Origin: Novosphingobium sp.
GTDB lineage: Bacteria > Pseudomonadota > Alphaproteobacteria > Sphingomonadales > Sphingomonadaceae
Direction: 5' to 3'
Assembly: GCA_020853995.1 (NCBI GenBank)
Contig: JADYXV010000193.1
Span: forward strand, 1 to 26,278
Length of the DNA: 26,278 nt
The first letter of the stretch is position 1. Every line of letters begins with the position of its first letter. A program made the position numbers and the translations under genes. The notes under the pieces were generated by a model. That model did no database searches. It was not told where the DNA came from and saw nothing but the letters and a program-made list of their open reading frames with translations. Below are positions 1 through 7,381 of the stretch, in pieces.

Positions 1-899
1 ACGACCAGCGCATAGAAAAGCATCGATGTTTTGCGCGCGGCGTTCACAGTGCGCCCGCGTGACAGCAGGATCGGGTAAAGCCCGCCCGATGTCAGCGCGC
101 CCATGGCCGCCAGCGTGAAGATGATGGCGATGGGCCAGCCGAGCGCGCCTTGCGACATGCCGAACTGGCGGTTGAAGAAATCGGGCATCCAGAACAGCAC
201 GAACCACCACACCGCATCGATGCAGAACTTTGCGCCGATCACCGTCCACGTCTTGCGATCGGACAACAACACGCCCCACGGCACCCGCGCGCGTTCGGGC
301 ATATCGCCCAGCGGCTTGAGGTTGCGGGTGCCAAACCACCAGCCTGCCAGCCAGATAAAGCCCAGCGCACCGGTAACCCAGAAGGCCGCCTGCCAGCCGA
401 AGGCCAGCGCAAAGGGCGGGATCAGCAGCGGGGTGAGGATTGCGCCGATATTGGGCGCGGTGTTGATCAAGCCGATGGCAAAATTGCGTTCTTTCACAGG
501 CAGATACATCGCCGCCGCTTTAAGCCCCGCAGGCGTGCTGACCGATTCACCCGCCGCCAGCACGATCCGCGCGGCAACGAATTGCTGCACGGTTTGCGCC
601 AGCGCATGGGCCATGCCCGCCGCGCTCCACACCGTTACCGCAATGGCATAAGCAACGCGCACGCCCAGCCGGTCAACAAACCAGCCGACGAACAGCAAGG
701 TGCCCGCAGCGGCAATCTGGAACGAGGAGCCAAGATGCGCGTAATCGGCATCGCTCCAGCCGAATTCGGCCTCAAGCGTGGGTTTCAACAGCGCCAGCAC
801 CTGCCGGTCGACATAATTGAGCGCATTGCCAAGAAACAGCAGCGTCACCAATGCTATCGCGGTGCCCCGCGCGATCTTCTGCCCGCCGCCAGCATTCAT
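1..899 (-). CDS. MFS transporter (ACS/ExuT-like), C-terminus cut by window edge
   Basis: Polytopic inner-membrane transporter of the major facilitator superfamily, most like the anion:cation symporter (hexuronate/organic-acid) branch. Reading leftward from ATG at 899, about 299 codons are visible and the frame stays open to base 1, so the C-terminal part lies outside the window. The start is supported by GGAGAG at 905-910, five bases upstream. The N-terminus has the ACS-type sequence NALNYVDRQVLALL followed by FVGWFVDRLGVR, which resembles the MFS loop 2-3 signature. Hydrophobic helices alternate with short loops after that. It is transcribed divergently from the YeiH-like gene. The substrate cannot be read from sequence; sugar acids or aromatic acids are typical for the branch. 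Family assignment is confident, substrate is unknown. Confidence 0.85.
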   Translation of the reverse strand, partial: MNAGGGQKIARGTAIALVTLLFLGNALNYVDRQVLALLKPTLEAEFGWSDADYAHLGSSFQIAAAGTLLFVGWFVDRLGVRVAYAIAVTVWSAAGMAHALAQTVQQFVAARIVLAAGESVSTPAGLKAAAMYLPVKERNFAIGLINTAPNIGAILTPLLIPPFALAFGWQAAFWVTGALGFIWLAGWWFGTRNLKPLGDMPERARVPWGVLLSDRKTWTVIGAKFCIDAVWWFVLFWMPDFFNRQFGMSQGALGWPIAIIFTLAAMGALTSGGLYPILLSRGRTVNAARKTSMLFYALV

Positions 900-946
900 G
901 CATTCTCTCCGGTCTTGCAAAGCGTCGCCTGCGCTTCCTGCTTGCA

Positions 947-970
947 CATTACCCAACCTCGCGCGTAATG
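947..970. promoter_or_regulatory. Inverted repeat in divergent promoter region
   Basis: CATTAC at 947-952 and GTAATG at 965-970 are perfect inverted arms separated by 12 bases, in the 111-base gap between the divergent MFS and YeiH-like genes. The outer bases also fit the loose T-N11-A form of LysR-type operators. No regulator gene is next to it, so operator function is inference. Confidence 0.3.
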
Positions 971-1010
971 AAAGAGGCATATGACACCGTAGGACAGAAA
1001 ATAGGAGAGA

Positions 1011-2108
1011 ATGGTGGCGGGCCAAGGTGACGGCAGGCAGGAGATCGATTGGGCAAGCCTGCCATCGGCGGCAGACCTGTTTGGCGAGATCCATCTTGCC
1101 GAACACAAAGCCGCTGAACCGGAACCCCGCGATACGGTGTTCCACGGCCTTGCGATTTGCGCGATCGCGGCTGCGGCGGCGGCGTGGCTATCAGAACATT
1201 ACCACTTCCCGATCATCCTGCTCGGCCTGTTGATCGGGCTGTCGCTCAGCTTCGTCGCGCGTGATCCGTACAGCCACAAGGGTTTGGACTTCGCCTCGCG
1301 CACTTGTTTGAGGTTTGGCGTTGTGCTGCTGGGCATGCAGGTGACCTTCGGCCAGATCGGCTCGCTGGGGGCTGCCCCGTTCGGCGCTCTGATCGTGGTT
1401 ATGGGCGTGACGTTCTTTGCGGGCATTATCGCGGCTCGCCTTGCCGGACAGTCCGGATATGTCGGCATATTGGCGGGCGGGGCCACCGCCATTTGCGGGG
1501 CCAGCGCGGCAATGGCGCTTTATGGAATCATCGGCAAGGAACGGCTCAACCAATCGCAGTTCGCCATCACGCTGGTCGTGGTATCCATGGCCAGCGCGCT
1601 GGCGATGTCGGTCTATCCGATTTTGGCCGAAGACCTCGGGCTGACCGACAGCCAAGCCGGCTTTCTGATCGGCGCATCGATCCACGATGTGGCGCAGGCC
1701 ATCGGCGGGGGCTATGCCTTTTCCGAGCCTGCCGGAAGCTATGCCACGATTGTGAAGCTATCCCGTGTAGCATTGCTCGCCCCCATCGTCATCATCACCG
1801 GCCTTGCCATCGGCAACGCCGAAGACGCCGCCAACCGCCCTGCGTGGAAACGTCTTGCCTTGCCGTGGTTCATCACCGCGTTCTTTGCGGTTGTCCTGCT
1901 AAATTCTCTGGCCGTGGTACCCACCCCACTACGCGATACGGCGCTCAGCGCGTCAAAGGGGCTGTTGCTTGTCGCGGTGATCGCCACGGCCATGCGCAGC
2001 CGCCTTGATCTGCTGATGGAAACCGGCATGAAATCGGTCTTGCCGGTGATCGTCGCAACGGTGGTCAGCTTTGCTGCCTCGCTCGCCTTTGCGCTACTGC
2101 TGCTTTAG
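1011..2108 (+). CDS. YeiH/UPF0324 family putative sulfate exporter
   Basis: Integral membrane protein of 365 residues matching the YeiH (Cons_hypoth698, UPF0324) family, often annotated as putative sulfate exporter; the transported substrate is not firmly established for the family. After a soluble N-terminal segment of about 45 residues there are roughly ten hydrophobic helices. Family hallmarks are the conserved RFGVVLLGMQ segment, the glycine-rich GGATAICGASAAMAL segment and the ASIHDVAQAIGGG segment. The ATG at 1011 is preceded by AGGAGA at 1003-1008, which fixes the start. It is divergent from the MFS gene. In enterobacteria the family sits next to a LysR regulator, but none is seen here. 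Family call is strong, function is weak. Confidence 0.88.
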   Translation: MVAGQGDGRQEIDWASLPSAADLFGEIHLAEHKAAEPEPRDTVFHGLAICAIAAAAAAWLSEHYHFPIILLGLLIGLSLSFVARDPYSHKGLDFASRTCLRFGVVLLGMQVTFGQIGSLGAAPFGALIVVMGVTFFAGIIAARLAGQSGYVGILAGGATAICGASAAMALYGIIGKERLNQSQFAITLVVVSMASALAMSVYPILAEDLGLTDSQAGFLIGASIHDVAQAIGGGYAFSEPAGSYATIVKLSRVALLAPIVIITGLAIGNAEDAANRPAWKRLALPWFITAFFAVVLLNSLAVVPTPLRDTALSASKGLLLVAVIATAMRSRLDLLMETGMKSVLPVIVATVVSFAASLAFALLLL

Positions 2109-2258
2109 AGTCAGGGCCGAACCAAAAGGGCGGCGCTGCAGGCTTGCCAATCGGGATGATTTCGCCATAGTCACCGTAAACATCAGGCGGAGTGCTGAAA
2201 CGCGAGTTTCCGGCAACCGACAAATGATATTCGATAAGCTCGTCTGGAGTTTTGAATA

Positions 2259-2714
2259 ATGAAAAAGCTTTATGTAATCGCCGCCTCGCTGATGGTTGTG
2301 CCTGCGATAAGCGCATTTGCAGCTAACCCCAACCCCGCGTTCAAGCAGCGTCATCAAAACTTCGAAGCCATGGGCAAGGCGATGAAAGGTATCTTTGACG
2401 AATTCAAAAAGCCGTCTGCCAACCTTGCCACAATCAAAGCAAACTCTGCGGTACTTGCACAATCTGCCAAGAAAGTCGGCGGACATTTCCCCAAAGGAAC
2501 CGGCCCAGGCGCTGGCGTAAAGACCGAGGCCCTTCCCGCCATCTGGGAAAAGCCGGTGGAGTTCAAGGCCGCAACCGACCGTTTGGTAACAGCAACTGCA
2601 GGGCTGCAGGCCGCCGCAGCAACGGGTGATATGGTCAAGATCAAGGCCGCTGCGGGCACAGTCGGCGGGTCTTGCAAGGGTTGCCATGACAACTTCCGCA
2701 AGCCCAAGGATTAA
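2259..2714 (+). CDS. Cytochrome c' (class II cytochrome c)
   Basis: Periplasmic monoheme cytochrome of 151 residues. Residues 1-21 form a Sec signal peptide (MKKLYVIAASLMVV..., likely cut after AFA). The mature part is predicted helical, and the heme motif CKGCH lies at residues 139-143, eight residues from the C-terminus, exactly where the four-helix-bundle class II cytochromes carry it. The ATG at 2259 follows GGAG about nine bases upstream. The next gene, a cytochrome b561-like membrane protein, starts within 35 bases, so the two are probably co-transcribed and may exchange electrons. Possible roles are electron transfer or binding of NO; the sequence does not decide between them. Confidence 0.9.
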   Translation: MKKLYVIAASLMVVPAISAFAANPNPAFKQRHQNFEAMGKAMKGIFDEFKKPSANLATIKANSAVLAQSAKKVGGHFPKGTGPGAGVKTEALPAIWEKPVEFKAATDRLVTATAGLQAAAATGDMVKIKAAAGTVGGSCKGCHDNFRKPKD

Positions 2715-2749
2715 ACCCGGCAGCCTTGACTGATAGGGTGCGGACCGTG

Positions 2750-3481
2750 ATGGCAGCTGCAAAATTGGTGGTTTGGGACGCTCCGGTGCGCATCGTGCAC
2801 TGGAGCTTTGTAGCGCTGTTGCCGGCTTTGTGGTGGACCGCAGAGACACGGCAAATGGACCTGCACTTCACGCTGGGTCTGACCATGCTGGGGCTGGTGA
2901 CATTCCGGCTGGTGTGGGGAGTTGTCGGCAGCGGAACGGCCCGCTTCAGCCGCTTTGTGGCAGGGCCAAAGGCCATAGCCCGCTATCTCAAATCAGCGCC
3001 GGATAACGCCAATCCGGTTGTCGGGCATAATCCGCTAGGCGCGCTCAGCGTCGTTGCGCTTCTGGCTCTGCTCACTGCGCAAGTCAGCCTCGGGCTGTTT
3101 GCGCAAGATACCGATGCGGTCGATTCCGGACCGCTCAACCACCTCGTTTCATGGGACACCGCAACAGCGGCAAGCGAGGCGCACGGCATCGTATTCAATG
3201 TGCTCGCAGCCCTTATCATCCTGCATGTTGCGGCGATCGTGTTCTATCGCATCGTGCGCAAGAATGATCTTGTCACGCCCATGATCAGCGGGCGCAGGAC
3301 CTTTGCAAGCCCTGTGGCACAGCCGGTGCTGGCATCGTGGGCCAAAGCTGCGGGCGTCGCTGCCATCGCGGTGGCCGTCGCCGTCTGGATCAGCTTTGGC
3401 GTGCCACCTTGGGGAGCCAAATTCCCCTGGGATGAAACCGCTCCGGCCGAAGACGTGCCTTCTGTAGATTCCTACATGTAA
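2750..3481 (+). CDS. Cytochrome b561-like diheme membrane protein
   Basis: Inner-membrane b-type cytochrome of 243 residues from ATG 2750. A frame-consistent TTG at 2726 would add eight residues, but the nearest purine-rich site is too far from it. The conserved opening WDAPVRIVHW puts the first heme-ligand histidine at the start of helix 1. Further histidines are in MDLHFTLGL, EAHGIVFN and ILHVAAIVFYR, the usual pattern for the bacterial cytochrome b561 / Ni-hydrogenase cytochrome b fold. A fifth hydrophobic segment (WAKAAGVAAIAVAVAV) ends in a short periplasmic or cytoplasmic tail. It follows cytochrome c' closely and is likely its membrane quinol partner; that pairing is inference from position. 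Confidence 0.86.
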   Translation: MAAAKLVVWDAPVRIVHWSFVALLPALWWTAETRQMDLHFTLGLTMLGLVTFRLVWGVVGSGTARFSRFVAGPKAIARYLKSAPDNANPVVGHNPLGALSVVALLALLTAQVSLGLFAQDTDAVDSGPLNHLVSWDTATAASEAHGIVFNVLAALIILHVAAIVFYRIVRKNDLVTPMISGRRTFASPVAQPVLASWAKAAGVAAIAVAVAVWISFGVPPWGAKFPWDETAPAEDVPSVDSYM

Positions 3482-3502
3482 GCACTAGCGCAGGTGATCT
3501 GG

Positions 3503-3925
3503 TTATGACGGCCCGGATTGATCGGGCAGCGGCTTGAAAGCCCACAGTTTTGCCAGCAAAAACGTGGCTGGCGGCACGGTGCCCAGAACCACGATCACGT
3601 AAACATAGGTTGGCAATGCGTTCATTTCGACAACTGCCAGAATGCCGCTGGTCATCAGGAAACTGGTTGCAGAAACAAAGACATACCGCTGCGCGCAATC
3701 AACCAGCAGGCGGTCTGTGCGGAACGTCAATCCGGCATTGCCAAAGAATGATACGGCAAAAGCCGCGCAAGTGCCCAGAAGGTTTGCCAGATAGGGGTTC
3801 AATTGCGCCCGGTCGATCAAGACCCAGGCCAGCGCGACGTGCGCCAGCGTTGCGCACGCGCCAACCGCGCCAAACGACACAAGTTGCCGGATCAGGCCCA
3901 GGCTAGGCGCGGCGCGCAATGGCAT
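3503..3925 (-). CDS. GtrA family membrane protein
   Basis: Small four-helix membrane protein of 140 residues of the GtrA family, which is thought to help flip or deliver undecaprenyl-phosphate-linked sugars. The start at ATG 3925 is chosen because the typical GtrA opening (LIRQLVSFGAVGACATLAH) follows within about ten residues; the longer open frame to 4027 lies inside the methyltransferase gene. Family features include the loop NLLGTCAAFAVSFFGNAGLTFR and the terminal LLAKLWAFK. The start lies 23 bases inside the end of the methyltransferase gene, so translation is probably coupled. It is the last gene of the leftward glycosylation operon and fits a GT2 plus GtrA pairing as in O-antigen glucosylation systems. 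Confidence 0.87.
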   Translation of the reverse strand: MPLRAAPSLGLIRQLVSFGAVGACATLAHVALAWVLIDRAQLNPYLANLLGTCAAFAVSFFGNAGLTFRTDRLLVDCAQRYVFVSATSFLMTSGILAVVEMNALPTYVYVIVVLGTVPPATFLLAKLWAFKPLPDQSGPS

Positions 3926-4631
3926 AGAGCGACAGGCCGATTGGCAAATTGATCCGTCCGGCCAGGCGGTTTTCAAAGGCAAACACGCGCTCCAGCACTC
4001 CGTTGACAAAGCGATTGGGCATCGCATCTGCCGCCAGCTTTCTGCCCGAAAAGCGCGACACCAGCCGCTGGGCCAGCGCTAGCGGAAAGAGCAACGTGTT
4101 GAAATAGCTGACATCACCCACTTCAAAACCGGCTTCGCACAGTACCTTCTTGAGGCCCGCCTTGGTGTAGCGGCGCTTATGATGGTGGATTTCGTCGTGT
4201 TCGGACCACAGCCATGGCACTGCCGGTACGGTGATCAGGATCGAACCCCCTTGGCACAACCGTTCGCGCAAGGCCCGCAACGACCCTACAGCGTCGTCAA
4301 TGTGCTCCAGCACGTCCAGCATCGCCACCAGATCAAAGGTTTCGCCTGCAAAGCCGATGTTGTCTGGCAGAAATCCGGGTGCAACAGGCTTGTTCAGCAG
4401 CGCAGAGGCATAGGACCGCGCCTCGTCTTCATATTCAAAGGCATCCAGATCGCCAAACCGGCCCAACATGGCAAGGTTCCCGCCATAACCACAACCGGCC
4501 TCAAGAATACGGGCGCGCTTTGGCAGGGCAACCAGCCTGCGGATCAGTTCCGAAATGATCTTGCGGCGGCCTACGAACCACCAATGCCGGTCCTGCAAAT
4601 CGCGCAGCGAATGATAAGCGACGGCCTCCAT
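3903..4631 (-). CDS. Class I SAM-dependent methyltransferase
   Basis: Predicted soluble methyltransferase of 242 residues. Near the N-terminus is HWWFVGRRKII (about residues 16-26), a segment common in methyltransferases of polysaccharide and lipid-glycan clusters. Motif I (LEAGCGYGG) follows at about residues 43-51, then the acidic FEYEDEA, then LVAMLDVLEHIDD and the HxxHHHKRRY segment. The start at ATG 4631 is preferred because AAGGA sits seven bases upstream and the frame starts two bases after the upstream stop; the ATG at 4658 is possible. It lies between the GT2 and GtrA genes, so its acceptor is probably a sugar or polyprenyl glycan; the exact acceptor cannot be seen. Confidence 0.85.
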   Translation of the reverse strand: MEAVAYHSLRDLQDRHWWFVGRRKIISELIRRLVALPKRARILEAGCGYGGNLAMLGRFGDLDAFEYEDEARSYASALLNKPVAPGFLPDNIGFAGETFDLVAMLDVLEHIDDAVGSLRALRERLCQGGSILITVPAVPWLWSEHDEIHHHKRRYTKAGLKKVLCEAGFEVGDVSYFNTLLFPLALAQRLVSRFSGRKLAADAMPNRFVNGVLERVFAFENRLAGRINLPIGLSLYAIARRA

Positions 4632-4632
4632 C

Positions 4633-5622
4633 TCAAAATCCTTCCGTATCGGCCACAATGTACAGCGGGCGGCCGCGCACCTGTTTGGATATCCGGCCGA
4701 TGTATTCGCCCATCAGGCCAAGGCTGAGGAGGTTAAGCCCGCCGAGAAACAGCACCGCAGCCATGAGCGAGGCATAACCCGGCGTATCCACGCCATAAGC
4801 CAGCGTATGAATGATCAGGAATGCCGCATAGAAAAACGCAAACAGCGATATGATAGCGCCCAGTGCCGTCCATATCCGCAAAGGAAAAGTGGTTGATGCC
4901 ACGATGCCATCAAGAGCCAGCGCCAGCAGTTTGGAGACGCTCCATTTGGTGTCACCAACCGACCGCGACGGACGGGTATATTCGATGCTTTCGGTCCGGA
5001 AACCGATCCACGAAAACAGGCCTTTGTTAAAGCGAGAATGCTCTGTCATGCGGTTGAGGGCATCCACTGCGACACGGTCGAACAGGCGGAAGTCGCCGAC
5101 GTCACTGGCAATGGGATATTCGGCTAGCGAATTGATCGCCTTGTAAAAAAACCGGGAACTGGAGCGTTTGAACAAAGTGTCTGCACTGCGGTCACTGCGC
5201 TTGGCGTTGACGACTTGCGCCCCTGCCCGCCAACGCTCGATCATGGGCCGCAGAAGTTCGGGCGGATCCTGCAGATCCACATCCATCGGGATCACGGCAT
5301 CGCCGGAAGCCGCTTTCAACCCTGCACTCAATGCGGCCTCTTTGCCAAAATTGCGCGATAACGACACCAGTTTGATGCGCAGATCGGTGCGGCACATGGC
5401 GCGTACGGTTTCGCGCGTGTCATCAGCGCTGCCATCATCGACAAACACGATTTCAAAGCGAGGCGTGATTTCGTCAATCGACCAACTCGCCGCAATCGCT
5501 GCATCAACCGCAGACACGAACGGACCGACACTGCCGCGCTCGTTGAATACCGGCACAACCAGAGATACCAAGGGAGCGGCAGTTTCCATGCCAGCGACAT
5601 GAAATTTCAGGTTTTCAATCAC
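4633..5622 (-). CDS. Family 2 glycosyltransferase, polyprenyl-phosphate type (GtrB/DPM-like)
   Basis: Membrane-anchored GT2 enzyme of about 329 residues, expected to transfer a sugar from a nucleotide donor to undecaprenyl phosphate on the cytoplasmic face. It has the GT-A fold motifs LVVPVFNE (residues 21-28), VDDGS (61-65) and MDVDLQDP (113-120, with D-x-D at 114-116), then KRSDRSAD, and two transmembrane helices near the C-terminus before EYIGRISKQVRGRPLY, which is typical of GtrB/ArnC-like proteins. The start taken is GTG 5622, with GGAGAG upstream and overlapping the previous stop; ATG 5589 is an alternative without a clear ribosome site. It lies in one operon with the GT-C, methyltransferase and GtrA genes. 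Confidence 0.9.
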   Translation of the reverse strand: MIENLKFHVAGMETAAPLVSLVVPVFNERGSVGPFVSAVDAAIAASWSIDEITPRFEIVFVDDGSADDTRETVRAMCRTDLRIKLVSLSRNFGKEAALSAGLKAASGDAVIPMDVDLQDPPELLRPMIERWRAGAQVVNAKRSDRSADTLFKRSSSRFFYKAINSLAEYPIASDVGDFRLFDRVAVDALNRMTEHSRFNKGLFSWIGFRTESIEYTRPSRSVGDTKWSVSKLLALALDGIVASTTFPLRIWTALGAIISLFAFFYAAFLIIHTLAYGVDTPGYASLMAAVLFLGGLNLLSLGLMGEYIGRISKQVRGRPLYIVADTEGF

Positions 5623-7126
5623 CGTCTCTCTCCAGTTTAACGCAAGCAATCGCACCCAACTGCTGGTTCAGCGCAGAATCTGTTCCGCGGGTCTGGCAAG
5701 TCCAGGCAGGGTCATTGGCAAACGATGGTGGATACATCCGGGCAGATGTCTGTTCCGTGCGGTTGTAAAGCCAGATCACCGCCGGTCTTGCGCCAGTTGC
5801 GGCCTCGCGCAACGCCACGTTGGCGTCGGCGCTTTCGGGTACGATGACCGTGCTAACCGGGATGGCAAGGCCTTGGCGCTTGAGGAAATAGGCACCAATC
5901 TGCCCAAGCGAATTCCGGTCAAGGATCTTGGCTGCAGGATGGTCCCACAGAAAAACGACCTGATCTGCCTGACTTTGGCCAGCAAAGTCGCTCGCTCTTT
6001 CAAAGCCATAAATGGCGCGCATCTCGGCGGCAGCGCTGGCTTGGCTGGCATTGAGAGCAGGCGGCAGAAACACTGCCAGCACCATCAGACTATACAAATG
6101 CGGTCGTGCGCTTGTGTAAAAGATGAGCGTAAGGCCCAACAGCGTTGGCGGCACCAAGGGCACCAGATACCGGTTGATGAGCGATGCCTGCAGCACGCCG
6201 ATCAGTACCGCAATGCCAAATCCGATGGCGGCTGTGGCGGCCACTACAACCAGACTGCGTGGCACAACTGGCTTTGCATCCTTGCTTCCACGGTGTGCAA
6301 CTGCGGCAATCAGGACCACAAGGATAACGCCGAAAAGAACCGGGCTTACCGCTCCCAGAACATACTTTGCGTGATCCAACGCCATTTCGGCCGTTGTCGT
6401 TTGCTGCCACACCACTTCCGGGCGCGCATATTCCTTCAGACGGGGCAAATGATGGGCAAACCACGCCAGGCCGGGCAACGCCAACAGCGCGGCCGACCAC
6501 ACTTTGGCCAACCCGAAGCGGTGACGATGTGCAAGGACAAGGGTCTGGGCAAGGACCAGCGCGGCGGCAAAATAGTGCGTCAGGAACATTGCTGTGCCCA
6601 GCGCAACCCATGCTGCCGCCAGTCTTGGCGTCAGGCCTTCCAAAAGCTTGCACAATACCAGCGTTGAAGCGGTTGAAAGCAGCAGCATCAGACCGTAGCC
6701 GCGCGCATCAAGCATCAGGGCCAGGCCTTGCGGCCAAAGCATGATCAGGCCCGCCCACACACCTGCCGCAGCGCGGGGCAATCCCTGCGGACGCCACAAC
6801 AGCGGCAGCACCGCTGCGGCCAGAACAAACAGAATGCTGGGCAGGCGCAGCATCATATTGCTGTCGCCAAAAACACTCACCCAACCGCGCAAAAACGCAT
6901 AGTAAAGCGGCGGATTACAATCGAGCCACGCCTCATGCCAAAATCCTGCCCAATCGGGCCGCGTGGCGATCATCGCGCTCCATGTTTCGTCAAGCCATAG
7001 CGGAGCGTCGGCTGCCACCTGCAATCGCAGGCCAATAATATAGAAAACGGCCAAGGTGGCCACAGCACCCTGCAGTCGCATCGATCCGATCGGCGATTGC
7101 TGCATGGTAGTGGCGGGTGAAAGCAC
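5615..7126 (-). CDS. GT-C fold glycosyltransferase (GT39/ArnT-like)
   Basis: Large polytopic membrane protein of 503 residues with the architecture of polyprenyl-phosphate-sugar-dependent glycosyltransferases. The first periplasmic loop has LWLDETWS, placing the acidic pair at D46-E47, followed by DCNPPLYYAFLRGW (about residues 69-82), a common signature of GT39/PMT-like families. About ten further hydrophobic helices follow, and a soluble C-terminal tail holds two cysteines. The start at GTG 7126 is read because GAGA precedes it; ATG 7105 is possible but has no ribosome site. It is the first gene of the leftward operon. Together with GT2 and GtrA it suggests that a lipid-linked monosaccharide is made, flipped and transferred in the periplasm. 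The acceptor is unknown. Confidence 0.85.
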   Translation of the reverse strand: MLSPATTMQQSPIGSMRLQGAVATLAVFYIIGLRLQVAADAPLWLDETWSAMIATRPDWAGFWHEAWLDCNPPLYYAFLRGWVSVFGDSNMMLRLPSILFVLAAAVLPLLWRPQGLPRAAAGVWAGLIMLWPQGLALMLDARGYGLMLLLSTASTLVLCKLLEGLTPRLAAAWVALGTAMFLTHYFAAALVLAQTLVLAHRHRFGLAKVWSAALLALPGLAWFAHHLPRLKEYARPEVVWQQTTTAEMALDHAKYVLGAVSPVLFGVILVVLIAAVAHRGSKDAKPVVPRSLVVVAATAAIGFGIAVLIGVLQASLINRYLVPLVPPTLLGLTLIFYTSARPHLYSLMVLAVFLPPALNASQASAAAEMRAIYGFERASDFAGQSQADQVVFLWDHPAAKILDRNSLGQIGAYFLKRQGLAIPVSTVIVPESADANVALREAATGARPAVIWLYNRTEQTSARMYPPSFANDPAWTCQTRGTDSALNQQLGAIACVKLERDGD

Positions 7127-7227
7127 TGATTTCTCTGCCTGTCCGTGTCGAAAACCGGCTGTCGTGGCCGCGAAATTCCAAGCGCTGGAACCCTGACGCG
7201 GCGCGCGAGGATCCCATCACCTTTCGA

Positions 7228-7251
7228 AACCAATCTTAAATTTTGTTGGTT
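7228..7251. promoter_or_regulatory. AT-rich inverted repeat between divergent glycosylation genes
   Basis: AACCAA at 7228-7233 and TTGGTT at 7246-7251 are perfect inverted arms inside the only clearly AT-rich patch of the 255-base gap between the divergent membrane genes at 7126 and 7382. The patch is a reasonable place for divergent promoters or a shared operator. Nothing else stands out in this gap. Confidence 0.25.
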
Positions 7252-7381
7252 AAGAAATTCCTAATTCTGTGCCGGACAATAGCACCCGCACCGTATCGCC
7301 CGTGCCGTGGGCGCGCTGCTGATTGGCCCTTTCGCAACGGGGGGAACGCGTTATGGTTGATGGCGAAGTTTCAGGGTTGAA

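Noticed and set aside
103..968. Two overlapping plus-strand frames at the left edge
   Set aside because: They lie opposite the MFS transporter, whose minus-strand translation gives clear family motifs; the plus frames are shadows.
3926..4027. Longer N-terminus for the GtrA protein up to 4027
   Set aside because: The extra 34 residues lie fully inside the methyltransferase gene and do not resemble GtrA, which begins close to ATG 3925.
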